DNA of 60,000 nt from Polytrichum commune (lineage: Eukaryota; Streptophyta; Polytrichopsida; Polytrichales; Polytrichaceae). How positions within the stretch are numbered: the stretch's first letter is position 1; every line of letters begins with the position of its first letter. Shown piece after piece: positions 11,687-23,700 of this stretch. The stretch covers positions 31,965,666 to 32,025,665 of the forward strand of contig OX485807.1 of NCBI GenBank assembly GCA_950295325.1. The letters are read 5' to 3'. The notes under the pieces were generated by a model. That model saw only the letters and a program-made list of their open reading frames with translations, did not search any database and was not told the origin of the DNA. A program made the translations under genes and the position numbers.

Positions 11687-12405
11687 TTGTTGTGAATCGA
11701 AAATCAGCAACAGGAAAAATCAGCAGGAAGTGTATCTGTGTGTTTGTGAACTTCCACCTTTGGCCTCAACTTACAGACAACTACGAGTATGTAGAATTGA
11801 GCATTTGGACTCCCAAACACGTTTGAAATTTGAAATTACACAAGGCATCCCACTATGCCGAAAGCATTGAATGAGAGCTCATTCAATGACCCCCAATATG
11901 CTTTGCTTTAGCCCATGCTCACCCATGAACAATAATATCGAACCCATGCCCACCCATACAATCCATCCATACTTGATATTATCACATTTACACTACGGAT
12001 TTTGAAAAAAAATAGTGGCATTATCAAAGGTGATAGGGATAATAACGAGGGAGTTTTACACTATGAAAATCGGTTTCAAACTTTTAGGTGACAATATCAA
12101 GGTGTTCTATTAACAAGGGTGACATTATCAAGGTTAGACTGTACATGTTGTGATCTTTTGTTTTTTCTTTTACTAATTTCAGGTATATTCTACACATTCT
12201 TCTAAAATGATCGGCAATCTTCCAGACCTTGGACAACTAACCAACTAATTCAAGTGCTAGTTAAGTGATTGCCTTTTATAACTATAGTTGTGTGTGATTT
12301 GAGTTGCCAAAACATCTAGTTAACTGTAGGTATATATATCTAGTTATTTAAAGTTGAGCATAGATGTTCACGGAATTATGTTGTAGTGTTGTAGTGTTGT
12401 AGTGT

Positions 12406-12694
12406 CACTACACTAAATATGATATTTGATGTTAGATACACTAAATATCACTAACCCTATGAAAGTAAGTAACATTAAATGTAAACTCAAACACTAAATA
12501 TCATCTATGTTAATATGTGAAAGTTACATGCACGAATTTAGTGTTTAGTAGGAAAGAGGTGGCAACAAGGAAGTCGGCGGCGGCGCATTTATGTCTAACA
12601 CTAATTATCAAAGAATTGAAAATTAGTGTTGAGCAAAGTAGGGTGGTAAAACACTAAATCTAATCAAACACTAAATATCATATTTAGTGTAGTG
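12406..12694. mobile_element. CACTA-ended MITE, 289 bp, with 3-bp target duplication
   Basis: The left end CACTACACTAAATATGATA and the inverted right end are identical over about 22 bp and remain similar to 28 bp. TGT directly flanks both sides (12403-12405, 12695-12697). CACTA ends with a 3-bp duplication fit the CACTA (En/Spm) superfamily. No ORF is present. A related solo end lies at 18401. Confidence 0.8.
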
Positions 12695-13548
12695 TGTTAT
12701 TTGTGATGGTGGTGTACATGGAGGTTGTTTTGGAGCCCAACAACATGAGTGGTCATACTAAGGCGTCTCTTGATGATCCTTAGTGGCCTGAGCATATTAA
12801 AGACCCTCAATTAAAGCAGATCAAGAGGCGAACTTCTTCGAATATACAATAATACTCATAAATTTTCTAGTTAAGTATAGTTGTTCTTGAATTGGGCGTG
12901 CCCATGTATATTTTACAAACATACACTCTATTCATTGCGGCCTTGTTCGGAGACCAGAGTTCTTCTTCTTCTTCTTGTTCTTGAATATGATCTTACATTG
13001 TTCTACGTAACTAGAGTTGTTCTTCAAAACGGTTTGAAATTTTTCTAGTTAACTATAGTTGTTCCCCTAAAATGTATTGAAAAAAAATATAGCTACTTAT
13101 AATTATTTCGATAGTTGTCCAAGGCTTGCAATCTTCCTTAAGTCTTGAACTTCAACCACTTATTTCTCAAAACTCAACTGGTTCATTTGTAACTAGTGGT
13201 CGGTTCTCCCCATTCGTTGGTGTAGGAGCTAAACTATCCTAGATTCAACTTTAGACTTTGCCTCTCCAAAGGTATTCCATTACCCAATTTACATAAGTTT
13301 TGAATTGTAGGCAATTAAAAGAGTGTTGTTGTCCATAAAAGGAAGCGTGTGACTTCTTTTGGGACCTCATACCTAGCCTTCTTGAGGATTAATGTGGTCC
13401 ATTAGCACCTATGTAGAGTCAAGTATGTGTCTAGCTACCCCCATGTGGGTGGCCATCATCTTGTTGCCTTGTGGAACTTGGGTGGCATTTCAAATTCCAG
13501 TCATGCGGCATGTTGGGTCACTCCAACTAGGGTGTGACACTTATCCCC

Positions 13549-13571
13549 ACACACACACACACACACACACA
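13549..13571. repeat. (CA)n microsatellite
   Basis: About 11 uninterrupted CA units. Confidence 0.95.
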
Positions 13572-13699
13572 AACATCAAGGAGTTGTTCACAAACCCGTG
13601 TGTGTATATGTATTTAATACATGGTTTCCCAAAAATAAACCCCTTGTTTGAATGTAAGTGCTATAGTACATAAACTATGTGTCCCTTGGGGACATTTCC

Positions 13700-15570
13700 A
13701 CGATTCTTGACAATTTCGTGTATAGTAGAGGTGCTTATTCTCATTTAGAACCCCATTGGCAATCCACAGGATACCGGAATTTTGATAAGGTTGGGACTCA
13801 ATTTCAATTAGGCTGGAACCAATAGTGCCATGGCATATGCCCTAGTTTTGAGTGAAGAGGAATAAGTTATTATGAGTTTTTTGTTTTTTGTTTTTTGTTT
13901 TTTCCCTTGTCTTCAAGGCTCCCTAGTAGGGTTTGCTTGACGTTTGAGAGTTATGCCCTAAACAATGATGATTTGTACGGAGTTTCATGTTGCCACTATT
14001 GAACTAAAAAAACAAATCATTTGAAAAAATCTTGATGAACTCCATGAGAGCAACCTTTCGTTTGCTTCAATCGTATAGAAGTAGCCAAAAGTCTTATTTA
14101 AATGGAACTGGAAGTGTTTTTTATAATCTAAATATTTTGGTGACCTTGATTATACGGACGGATTTGTTGATACACTTTCAATATACATGAATTTCATGGG
14201 AGATTTGTGATGTTAAGGGTAGATTTGTAGCCAAGCTCATCGTAAAGGCAACAAGTTGGCTACGAGGATGAACATGTTGACCCTGACCGACATGCTTGTA
14301 ACTAGTTGCAACTGGTTGGACAAGGTGGGACATGGTTGCACCATCGAGATTGACATGTTGGCTGCGCGTTTGGTGGAGCAATAGATATGGAAGAGGGAAA
14401 ACCTAGACTTAAGGATGCCATAATAGGGGTTAGATGATGTTTCAAGGATTAAGAGAGTAAGAGTTAGGAGAAGGAAGGAAGAGCAAGGATGATGCCCCTA
14501 GGATGGTCTTGGTTTTGTATGAAGATTTTTGTGTATGTACACCAAGAGATTTTTTGAGTGGTTGTGAAAAGGAAATGGGATTTGGGGAAGAAACTTTATG
14601 GCATAAATACGAGTCACATGTACAAGATTGATAAGCATGGAGAAATGGCAGATAGGTATGCAAACAACTATATTTGAGCCACAAGCTTGAGATGAGGATA
14701 ATAGGAGTTAAAATCATGGAAGATAGATTGTGGAGGGGGCCAACTTGAACTAGACACTTTAGGTCCATGCAAGATCCATACAAAATCTAACTTAGACTAA
14801 GGTTATGATGGGTGGTATTGGTTGCACACATATAGTTAGGTAGCTAAGACCAGTCAAAAAGGGGCTTGTGAGGTTTGATTAATGTAGGCGAAGGTCAATA
14901 CCAACTCATCTCCAAGAACAAGGGAGTGGCATGGGTTGGACAAAGTATTACTCCATAGGAGATTAGAATTGATGGACTTTTGGGAAGCAAGCAAAAGAGT
15001 TGTGGAGAATATGATTCCATGTGATTCCTTAGTGATTATTTGATTTTTTAAAATAATAATATACAATGAAAAATATCCAATGTATTATTTTTATGTAAAA
15101 TCTTTGTAATCAATTGATAATTAATAATAACATAATAAAACCAACAAATTCAAACTTATTGGAGACATCTTTCCATGTTCTCTCAAAAGGATCCTACCAC
15201 ACAATCCAACATGTTATAATTGTGGATTGGACCTTGGTCCAATTTTCGTTAGCCTTTAAAAGGGCCTAAGCATAATTGCCCCAAAATAGTCTAAAATGTT
15301 TCATCCCTATTCAAAAAGGTCACTGCCAAAAAACCGCACCTCTTATGGTAGATTTCACCATATGAATGGAAGCTTTGTAGGGTTAGGGTTTGTTCATACA
15401 AAGGGACAACCATCCACATGTCGAAAATCATATGATTACAACATAAGCATGTACTTTGGTATTGTCGGGCATCGGTGATCACCGGGATAGAAACGTCCGC
15501 AATTGCAAACCAATTGAGAAGTGGACACCCATGGCCCCCACTTTTGCTCATGCGGATGCCACACTCATTC
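13700..15570. other. No gene recognised
   Basis: Short frames only, none with a known domain. A run of TTTTTTG-like units sits at 13877-13902. Nothing else is assigned. Confidence 0.4.
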
Positions 15571-15589
15571 AAAATGATGGTTTCAAAAC

Positions 15590-15870
15590 AAAGTTTAATA
15601 AGCCAAGGTAAAACAAAAATTTGGGCTTGACATGTGCCTAACTTCGAGGAGTTTGAATTCAAGGTTGGTCCCTCTTTTATTGGGTACAAACATATGTTTT
15701 CAGCTCTGATCGAATACGGCGGTTTTGCTAGGCTTAAAACCTCCATTTCCGATCGGAGTTGGAAATGGACGGTTTTAACCAAACAAAGAGGGACCAACCT
15801 TGAAATCAGACTCCTCAAAGTTATACACACGTGACAGCTGAAATTCTTTCACCTTGGCTTACCAAACTCT
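15590..15870. repeat. Imperfect foldback repeat, about 280 bp
   Basis: The left arm has aagccaaggtaaaac and, further in, aaggttggtccctctttt. The right arm carries the complements aaagagggaccaacctt and caccttggctta. A nested hairpin (ttccgatcggagttggaa) lies near 15747-15764. No target duplication is convincing. Long frames read across this region are by-products of the palindrome. Confidence 0.65.
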
Positions 15871-16675
15871 AATCCAAAACCGGCATATCGGAACGTGTGT
15901 GACCTCCCCTTCAAACCATTCTTGTCCTCCAAACAACTATCGAGAGGGTCCGCACTCACTTCCATTGGTCACCTTCAATTCCGCTTTTGATGAGATACAA
16001 GCTCGGAAAAAGACTCGGCTCACTCATCGGCCAAGCCAAGCCAAGGCCCCGAGGAGACAAAAGGCTTCGCAACATCCAAGCTGTGTGAGCGTACTAGCCC
16101 CAAGCTCATAATTCGGGCCCCATAAACACTTATGAACGCATACATACAATGGCACGAGGGGCTAGTCCGGGCACTTTCCTCGTGCATCTCCAATGGTGGT
16201 GGTGGCTCCCGGGAAAGCATGAGACTATTACCACTCGTTCCCTTTCAACATGTCAACCAAGCTCAAACTTCAACTCCCACCACCCAATCGGAAGAGCCCA
16301 TGGGGACCTTCTCCGTTGAAGGTTTCAAAGCTTTTGGAGGAAAAGGGGATGCTAACTTGTTCCTTGTGTTCAAGGCAAATTTGAACACTGTTGATTAAGG
16401 TAGAAATACCCAAACCGGTTAACCCCTAAAGGACTGGGGGTGTTTTAGCTTAGGTCATGTTTTCTTGATTAGCTCTTGTAGCAAGCTCAATATCTTATTA
16501 GTGTGGGGTAATTTTCACGATCGGCACCGTTGAAACTAAAGAAGACTTACATAGCTTGTTTATGAAAAAAAGATCAACAAGATCGCACAATTTCTGAGAA
16601 ATTGCCACCGTTAAGAAGATTGATGGAAATTGTTCGGGCAGGGGGTACTTTGTACTTATGCTGGAATCATATTAC

Positions 16676-17338
16676 TTAGAAGTGCTCCAAAACATCTGAA
16701 ATTTTTACCACATGTAAAGCACATTATGACCCTCATGTGGAATTTTTTTCGTCAAATTTTGAGGTGTGGAAAAAAAGATATGGGACTCTGAAGTCTCCAA
16801 GCAATGAGATTGGGCCCAAAAACTGAAAACTCAAAGAATTCGCCAAAAATCAAATCCTTCATCATTTTTTGATCGGAAAAGACCATTGGATCCATCTCGC
16901 AAAAACAGCCAGGGTCCTCTCCCTGCAAATTTGGGCTTCTTTGGAACAATCTCATCCAATTTGCACTTTTCTACAATCAAAAGCCCCCTGGGGGCCTTAC
17001 GGTCCTTAGAAGTGCTCCAAAACATCTAAATTTTTTACCACATGTAAAGAACATTATGACCCTCATGTGGAATTTTTTTCGTCAAATTTTGAGGTGTGGA
17101 AAAAAAGATATGGAACTCTGAAGTCTCCAAGCAATGAGATTGGGCCCAAAAGCTAAAAACTCAAAGAATTCGCCAAAAATCCAATCCTTCATCATTTTCT
17201 GATCGGAAAAGACCATTGGATCCATCTTGCAATAACAGCCAGGGTCCTCTCCCCGCAAATTTGGACTTCTTTGGAACAATCTCATCCAATTTGCACTTTT
17301 CTACAATCAAAAGCCCCCTGGGGGCCTTACGGTCCTTT
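16676..17338 (+). repeat. Tandem duplication, two units of 330 bp
   Basis: Unit 1 begins ttagaagtgctccaaaacat and ends ggccttacggtcctta. Unit 2 starts at about 17006 and repeats it with roughly a dozen substitutions. The periodicity is exactly 330 between the two agtgctccaa sites (16681 and 17011). I recognise no protein. The young two-copy tandem could be the seed of a satellite or part of a retroelement. Confidence 0.92.
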
Positions 17339-18400
17339 AGGGGTTTACCACCCTCTGCCCGTGCACTAGACCGCCGTCATAATAGTGAAGTGCCATTTAT
17401 GAAATCAATCATGGCGTGGTAGCAACTTCAATGCGTGTACACTTAGTGTAGCCAATAGGAGTCAAGTTTTGATGTACTCATGAGGTAACCGATTTAGGTG
17501 ATGTTCTGTGTGGAAATGCAGATTACCGCGTTCGGTGTAGGGAGAATCTAGTGAACGAGTAGGGGGTTTGACAACTTTCCACTTTGAGAAATTGTAGAAT
17601 TTTTTGTTCAGGATAGAAAAATATGAAACAACTTGCATTCTTCATGAATCCTTGTCGTCTATCTTGGAAAATTATCTCATGATTGTTAGACCATATCTTC
17701 AATGTGAATCACCTTATTTTCACAGGTTATGATATTTCTACCCTTTGTATAGGGAGGAGGGCTTTCCGAAAATGAAGGGCGGGACGTGACATTGTTATAG
17801 AAATCAACATGAAAGAGTTTGGCCGGCAAGGGTGGTGCTCGTGGCGCAGTGCATGTCAAGCCATCTATAATGTCCTCTTCATGAAAGGGAGAGAGGGGAC
17901 CATCAACTAAGGGGCGGTTTACACTATGGACCATGAAGTCGTCCCACGTAAGAGGCCTATTTTGCGTGGGACGACTTCATGGGACGACTTCCATGGTCCG
18001 AGTTACTGAAATATTAGTTTTCATGGTTCATGGGCCCTTCACTAGGTGTAAACCGAATGTGGACCATGAAGAATGACCATGCACCAAAAAGTGGATGTGC
18101 TGATTTTTTCAATATAAGCCCAAAAATGGCAGTTTTGGGAAAAAAATGAAGTTTGACCATTTTGTTGACTTCAATTTGCCTTCACTTGCCTACACATGCC
18201 TTCACTTATCTTGTCACTTAGTTTTTTCTTCTTTTCGCCTTAATGTTTGATCATTCTCTTGTCATCTCTTGGGCTTCAACTGTCTTCACTTCTTGTTAAA
18301 TGTGTCGAAGATGTGGCTTGCAAATCTTCTCACAACAATTTTTACTAAAAGAAAATGAGCGATTCAATTTGTACATGTGACATGTACCTTGTGTTGTCAC

Positions 18401-18495
18401 TACACTAAATAGGATATTTAGTGTTTGATTATATCTAATGTTGTTACCATCCAACCTTGCTCAACACTAAATTTCAATTCTTTGATAATTAATGT
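18401..18495 (+). repeat. Solo end of the CACTA-type MITE family
   Basis: The sequence cactacactaaataggatatttagtgtttg, and what follows to about 18495, is an inverted match to 12600-12694. No partner end lies nearby, so it is a fragment inside the Harbinger-like element. Confidence 0.65.
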
Positions 18496-18600
18496 TAGAA
18501 GATTTCCCATTGCGCTTCTTTTGACCACCCTGATCTACAGTCACTAAACGACTACGTATTTTTTCATTTTTGTTTTGCAACTGTAGTCTTTAAACATTTT

Positions 18601-18666
18601 GGGGCGTGTAATATACCGTTGGAAAGGTACGTTCAAGACCTTTCCAACAGTATATTAAACGCCCCC
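18601..18666. repeat. Near-perfect hairpin, arms about 28 bp
   Basis: The left arm GGGGCGTGTAATATACCGTT followed by ggaaaggt pairs with its complement ending at 18666. There are about three mismatches and a loop of about 8-10 bases. Confidence 0.85.
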
Positions 18667-19122
18667 AAATTCCAAACATTGCAGCTGGTAGACCAAAAAA
18701 ACAAATCTGCACTTGAATTCTTGAGTTCTAGATGTCCCGCGTTGTTTGATGAAACACGTGTAAGCCGGTGTAAGGGGTAGGGCAAGGTAGTGCTGGTATG
18801 TCTCATGGGCTATAATATAATTAAGGCACATAAAAGGTAGATTCATTAAAGCATTCTTGAAATGGCATTTCTTTGACATGGGCCCTTGCCTTTTCCTACC
18901 AGACCACCTCTCTTGCCTCTCCCAACGCAAAACCCGTTGGACCATTTCAGTGCATTTATTAGGCCTTAAAATTTATATTTTGGGGACCTCAACCTCCATG
19001 GTCCCTCTGCCATTTTTTCCTTAGTGTAGACCGAAGTTGTCCCGGGACAACTTCAAGAGCCAATCAGCTGCCTTGCAGGGCCCTGGTCCAACTTCATGGT
19101 CCATAGTGTAAACCGCCCCTAA

Positions 19123-21080
19123 GGGCCACTTCATGCACGAGCCAAGAGCCGTGACCATGAAATTGTGGGAGCCCAAAGAAAGTGTCCAAAGGCCGTCCCA
19201 ACACACCTCCATAGTCATGTAGTGTGGTCACGGACCCTCAAGTAGTAGTGTGAAGCCATATGTGACTGGTCCCTCAACCAAATGCTATTTCAATGAATTT
19301 CTATTCATGCGGGTCCTCACACATGATAAAATAGAATAAATCAACGGTTGTGAGATTTGGGAATGGCGTGGTCTCCCGGTTTTATGTTAGGCATGCGTCC
19401 AAGAGGTGGGTTTAGAAAATAATCGGAGTGACCATGAAACATGATCCATTTGATGCCATGTAGGAATCCATGTAGACTTTACATCCATCTTGCATTCACA
19501 CACTCCGTTGGTCCCTCAAGCGTAGTGTGAAGCGAACTTGGACCAACTCTGTCTTTTCCACTAATGAGAGCGCTTGAAGTGTAATGGGCACGGGCTCTTA
19601 GTCTCATGTGTGAAGTGGCCCTAAGGTCCTCTTGTTAACACAACAAAGGTTCTGGTTGTTTTAAGAATTAGAGTTTTTTTTGTTTTTTTTCCTCCCCCTC
19701 CTTTTATTATTATTCTATATGGATGCATGACACCATGATGGCATGACAACTTTTTGTATTGGCAAGGTGACGTCCAAATCGAGTTCTAAGGGAGGTGACT
19801 AAGGTCGAGTTTCCATGTAGGTTGCTTGCCCACTAGATTCTAGATAATAATGCATTGGAGGTGTTTTCATGTAGATAAATTCAAGCCGCCAACCAACCAC
19901 ATTTTGGTGGCCTCCTAGAATGTGGAGAGTTGTGGACATGGGCCGCTAGACTTCCATGTGCCCTCCAAAGCACCTTTTTAACCTACAAGGGCCGGTCACC
20001 GAAGGCTTGAAGACTGGTTTTAGGAGGAGAAGGAGGTTAGTAAGTAGGCCCAGATTTGAGAAAATGAAAGTAGCTAGTTGACACATACGAACCCTACCCC
20101 CACATATTCCATCTACATTTGGGTGAGTTCCACTACAATTTGGTGGGCAAGCATCCTACATGGAAACTCTCCCTAACTGGACTTTCATCGGTCCATGACT
20201 AACCTAGGATTTCGTGGCACCAAACCTCAAAAAGTACCAACATATTGACATCCATGGATCGTCTTCCTACCCCTTAACAATTAAACTTGGGAATGTTTGT
20301 GTTAACATCATTGCTGAATCAAAGTCACTAATTATCATGCCATATAGACTTAAAACACACACCTCGCCACATAACAAAGTTTTGCCACGATTCTTATTTG
20401 ATTTGTAAGATCACAATTATGTTCAAGATGAAGCGTCCCTTGTACGTGCCAATGGTAGAGGCTCACTCTCTCTTTTCTCTCTCCCTCCCTCCCTCCCCCA
20501 ATTCTTCAAAAAGTTGAGTTCATGTATACATAATTTCATTGCTTAGTGCAATGAAAGCCTTGAAATAACGAAGAATGGCAACTATGTGAAATGAATGCCA
20601 TTATAGTCCATCTCAAAAATTGGGCCTTACAAAAAGTGCCAGTAGAATGTCACTAAAACATGCACATAGTGGCAACCAAACTCTTGGAATAACGAAGAAG
20701 TCAAAAAATGAACACGACATTTTACAATCTCCCTAAGTTTTGAAAGCTACATGGTCACCACTCCCAACAGATCTTTGCTTTGTTTATAAAGGCATGATTT
20801 AACACTAAGGGTGCAAGGCATAATTGTCCTTGTTATACACACTTCGCTAAGAAGAATTGGTTAGTTGATTCAAAGTTGTTAATGGTTGTCTATGTCCTTA
20901 GAGAGAACCAATTGATAGAAACTTGACCATAAATTTAAAAGTGTTGTTGTGATGAACATGCTCTTCCTAGTGGTAATTTATGCTAATTAATACTCGTTTG
21001 GTTTAGAAAATGACTTGTGGGTCCAAAGATGTTAATTTTATGTCGCAAAGGTTTTACCACACTAAGTTTGCCTAATTACT
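19123..21080. other. No gene recognised
   Basis: Phrases like those in the Harbinger-like element (gtgtgaagc, ggtccctcaa) recur to about 19620, perhaps fragments of a related element. A CT-rich tract lies at 20463-20497. No protein family is visible. Confidence 0.4.
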
Positions 21081-21256
21081 GTGGGTTACAATTCGGAGTT
21101 ACATGTTGCTATAACTATTTACCAATATTATTTATTTTTTACCAACTAAGTTAATCATATTCTTAGGTGTGAATATTAACGACTCGTTTTATTTGGGTTA
21201 GAATGTTACTCTTGGTAAAATGTAATAGCAATGCGTAACTCCAAATTGTAACCCAC
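21081..21256. mobile_element. MITE, 176 bp, inverted ends with ACT duplication
   Basis: The left end GTGGGTTACAATTCGGAGTT and the inverted right end GTGGGTTACAATTTGGAGTT continue to pair through ACxxxTTGCTAT. ACT flanks both sides (21078-21080, 21257-21259). There is no ORF. The family is uncertain; fragments with TTTGGAGTTAYGCA recur at about 38413, 39337 and 45853. Confidence 0.75.
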
Positions 21257-21491
21257 ACTAACTAGACAAAAAAAAAATAGTTGATATTATTTTAATCTTA
21301 GTATGTAGGATGTTCATGGACATTTTTGGCACCAAGGTGCGTTAAAGAAATAATTACGATGATTTGCCAAGATGTTAACATGCTAGATTAACCACCTTAA
21401 TAGGTAGACGACTAAGAATATATAGTTTTCAAGTTTTTTGGGCATTCTTTATCCACATACATTATGATAGCTTAGAGAGTGGTTATGAATA

Positions 21492-22634
21492 CTACACTAA
21501 ATGTGATATTTAGTGAAATATGGTATTTAATGTCACTTTGGTAACATTTTGGATGACACTTCTTATGATGAACAAATATCGACATGGATGGTGGATGATG
21601 ACTTTAAGTTCTTCCATTACCCTAAACCCTACTTGCCCCTGTTTGCCCACTCTTCTCTAGGTTGCGTCGTCTCCACCCTAACGAATCCTCCTTTCACAAT
21701 GTGCTTGAGAGTTTGCGAGGGTTTGCTTGTAGGGTTTGCACGAGAGTTTTATAATTTGAATTTCAAAGGTGTTGAAGAACATGTTCACATGGTTCCATCA
21801 TATGATTCAACCAAAGTCAAAGTTTAAATTTTCTTGGATTTGAGAATCATGCTTAGATTGTAGTCCATAGTCGAAAATTTCTTGGAGGTCATAGAGATAT
21901 ATTAAGGAGCACCACAACTTTGGTAACCTTGAGTAATGACTTATCTCCTAACTCACGAGTGGAAAGCTCACCTTCTATAGGGGGTGGTGAATTGGAGGTA
22001 ATGGTGGTGTTATACATGATTTAGAGTTGGATGAAAGTTGTTGCTTCTATAACGGACTCTAATGAGAAGGAAGTTGGTTGTGTAAATGGTGGTTCTATAA
22101 AGGACAATAAGACTCTCATGCAATTCATATGTAATGTAGGTTTGTTTCGAGTTCCATATATTGAGCAAGGAGATGTTGCTTCAAGTATTTATTCTCAAGG
22201 GTGTCACGATACAATTGACGGTGGGGAAGCTCCTAGATTTGAGAATGTTGGACCATCATAAGAATTCATATCTTATATCCCAACTATATTCTTGTATTCA
22301 CAACTCAACTATGTGAATTCATAATCAAATAGGTTAGTACACGAAATTGTGAGAGCCATGCCAATCATTGAAACAAAGTTGGTAAATTGTGCACCCTAAC
22401 ACTTGTGTAATGATATATTGTCACGGGTGATTGAAATTTGGATGAAAATTGCTTAGTAAGTGACGGTAATTGCAACACTATAAATCTCTAATCCCCCAAG
22501 AAAATTTTACAAGGAGTGACAAATCATGTTGGGTTAACATTTAGTGTTGGTGACACTATACCGCAGTTTACAATTAGTATCGAGCAAGACAATCATAATT
22601 GGTGACACCGAATATCATATTTATTGTAGTTCAT
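21492..22634 (-). mobile_element. Dispersed repeat family B, long copy
   Basis: The left end ctacactaaatgtgatattt and the right end atatcatatttattgtag are inverted. The family core is at about 22420-22485 in inverse orientation. At about 1.14 kb it is larger than the copies at 8134 and 39604, so those may be deletion derivatives. I found no clean target duplication. Frames inside (21549-21827, 22031-22261) match no known protein. Confidence 0.55.
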
Positions 22635-22741
22635 ATCTAGGACATAGACTTGTGTATACCGTCCCAAAGTATATGGTAGTTTATATGCACAATAGTCACT
22701 TCAAAAGCAATAGCACAGTGTTGAAGGATGAAACCATAAAG

Positions 22742-23379
22742 TAGGCTCATTGTTTGTTTCTTTTTCTTTTTCTTTTCTCTTCCTTTTCCCCGTGCTATTA
22801 TATATGCTCTTAGGTTTGACAAGGCTAAAGTGTTAAATGTGTTTGTAAAGGCGCACATGGGACAACTTGAGACGCGTTATTCAAAAAATGCATTTGAAAG
22901 TGGTTAAGACGTGTGTACGGGGGTTGCGATATTTAGCAATGTGTTAGTGATGAACCTTGTGCACTCTAATTAACCACCACGTTTGGTAGCCACTATGCAA
23001 ATAACTGGAACAACCCAAAAATATACCCTAGGTTGGTAGAAGGTCCAAGAGGTCAAGCTCGAGCTTGGTTTGTGAAAACTCTATGGAGGTTGGTCAAATG
23101 GACTTTACCTAGTTGGTAGCTTGCATACACGTGGTTGGAACCATCCAAAAACACTATCATAAAAACATCAAACCCAAGCTTGTTTTGTGAAAACGACATC
23201 CGAAAGTGGGTTGAAATGAGCAACATCAATCAATAAAAACTCTCTAAGGCATGTGATTTGAACCCAATGCTTTGTTTGGGTGTCAAGAAATGTATCTCTT
23301 TGAGACAACAAACTATCACTATCTAGCAAAAAAATCATATGACAATGTATACTCATGTTACACAAATTCTTAATTAAAA
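22742..23379. other. No gene recognised
   Basis: A TTTCTTTTTC pyrimidine tract lies at 22756-22788. Two passages share the phrase ttgtgaaaac with caagctcgag/caagcttg (about 23053-23083 and 23172-23196). Nothing else is assigned. Confidence 0.35.
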
Positions 23380-23700
23380 ACACCATGTGCACAAGAGGCC
23401 CGATTCATGGTCCATAAAGCATTTAGGATATAGGTAAACTCAAACCCCTCTTCATGGACTTACCAAACATTTATTCACCCCATTAGCAAACAATAACTAA
23501 CTATGAGCTAAAACTTGTGAACTAACCATTTAGGGGCTGGGGAGAACCAACCCGCACATTGGCACCTTGGAGGCAAGGGTTTAGGCATCCAACAAGAAAC
23601 GAGTGTATGGGTTGATTCACCCAAATCGCTAGGTTCCTAACACCTACCAAAATGGGTATAGTAAAAACATACCCCCTATAAATCCGTTTGCCGATTTATC
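23380..23700. repeat. Dispersed repeat, uninterrupted copy (empty site for the 4611 MITE)
   Basis: Collinear with 4500-4610 joined to 5087-5180, without the MITE. It includes gattcatggtcc, aggtaaactc, actatgagctaaaacttgtg, aaccatttagg and acacctaccaaaatgggtat. Confidence 0.65.

Larger units (their letters stand above)
8902..12141 (-). mobile_element. Complete pogo/Tigger-like DNA transposon, 3240 bp, TA duplication
   Basis: The left end CACCCTAACCTTGATAAT and the inverted right end CAGTCTAACCTTGATAAT match at 16 of 18 positions. Both ends abut TA (8900-8901 and 12142-12143). Subterminal repeats of the type CCTTGATAWTGTCACC recur inside the right end (12010-12135) and would suit transposase binding. 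The transposase lies on the minus strand near the left end. The right 1.3 kb (10830-12141) is non-coding and holds a 122-bp direct duplication. Ends, TA site and transposase family agree, so this is an essentially full-length element inactivated by one visible stop codon. Confidence 0.92.
17911..19119. mobile_element. PIF/Harbinger-like element, 1209 bp, TAA duplication
   Basis: Both ends read GGGGCGGTTTACACTATGGA inward and stay identical for 29 bp, to ...CATGAAGT. TAA flanks both sides (17908-17910, 19120-19122). A GGG-starting inverted end with a 3-bp TWA duplication is typical of PIF/Harbinger. No transposase is visible, so it is non-autonomous. Inside lie a short hairpin (gtcgtcccacg and its complement, about 17939-17984), a solo CACTA-type end at 18401 and a long hairpin at 18601-18666. 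Confidence 0.85.

Noticed and set aside
15291-15834. Overlapping long frames on both strands (179 and 66 codons)
   Set aside because: They span the foldback at 15590-15870 and carry no domain; the open frame follows from the palindrome.
16132-16398. 88-codon frame with GTFSVEGFKAFGGKGDANLF
   Set aside because: Looks protein-like locally but matches no family I know and lacks supporting context.
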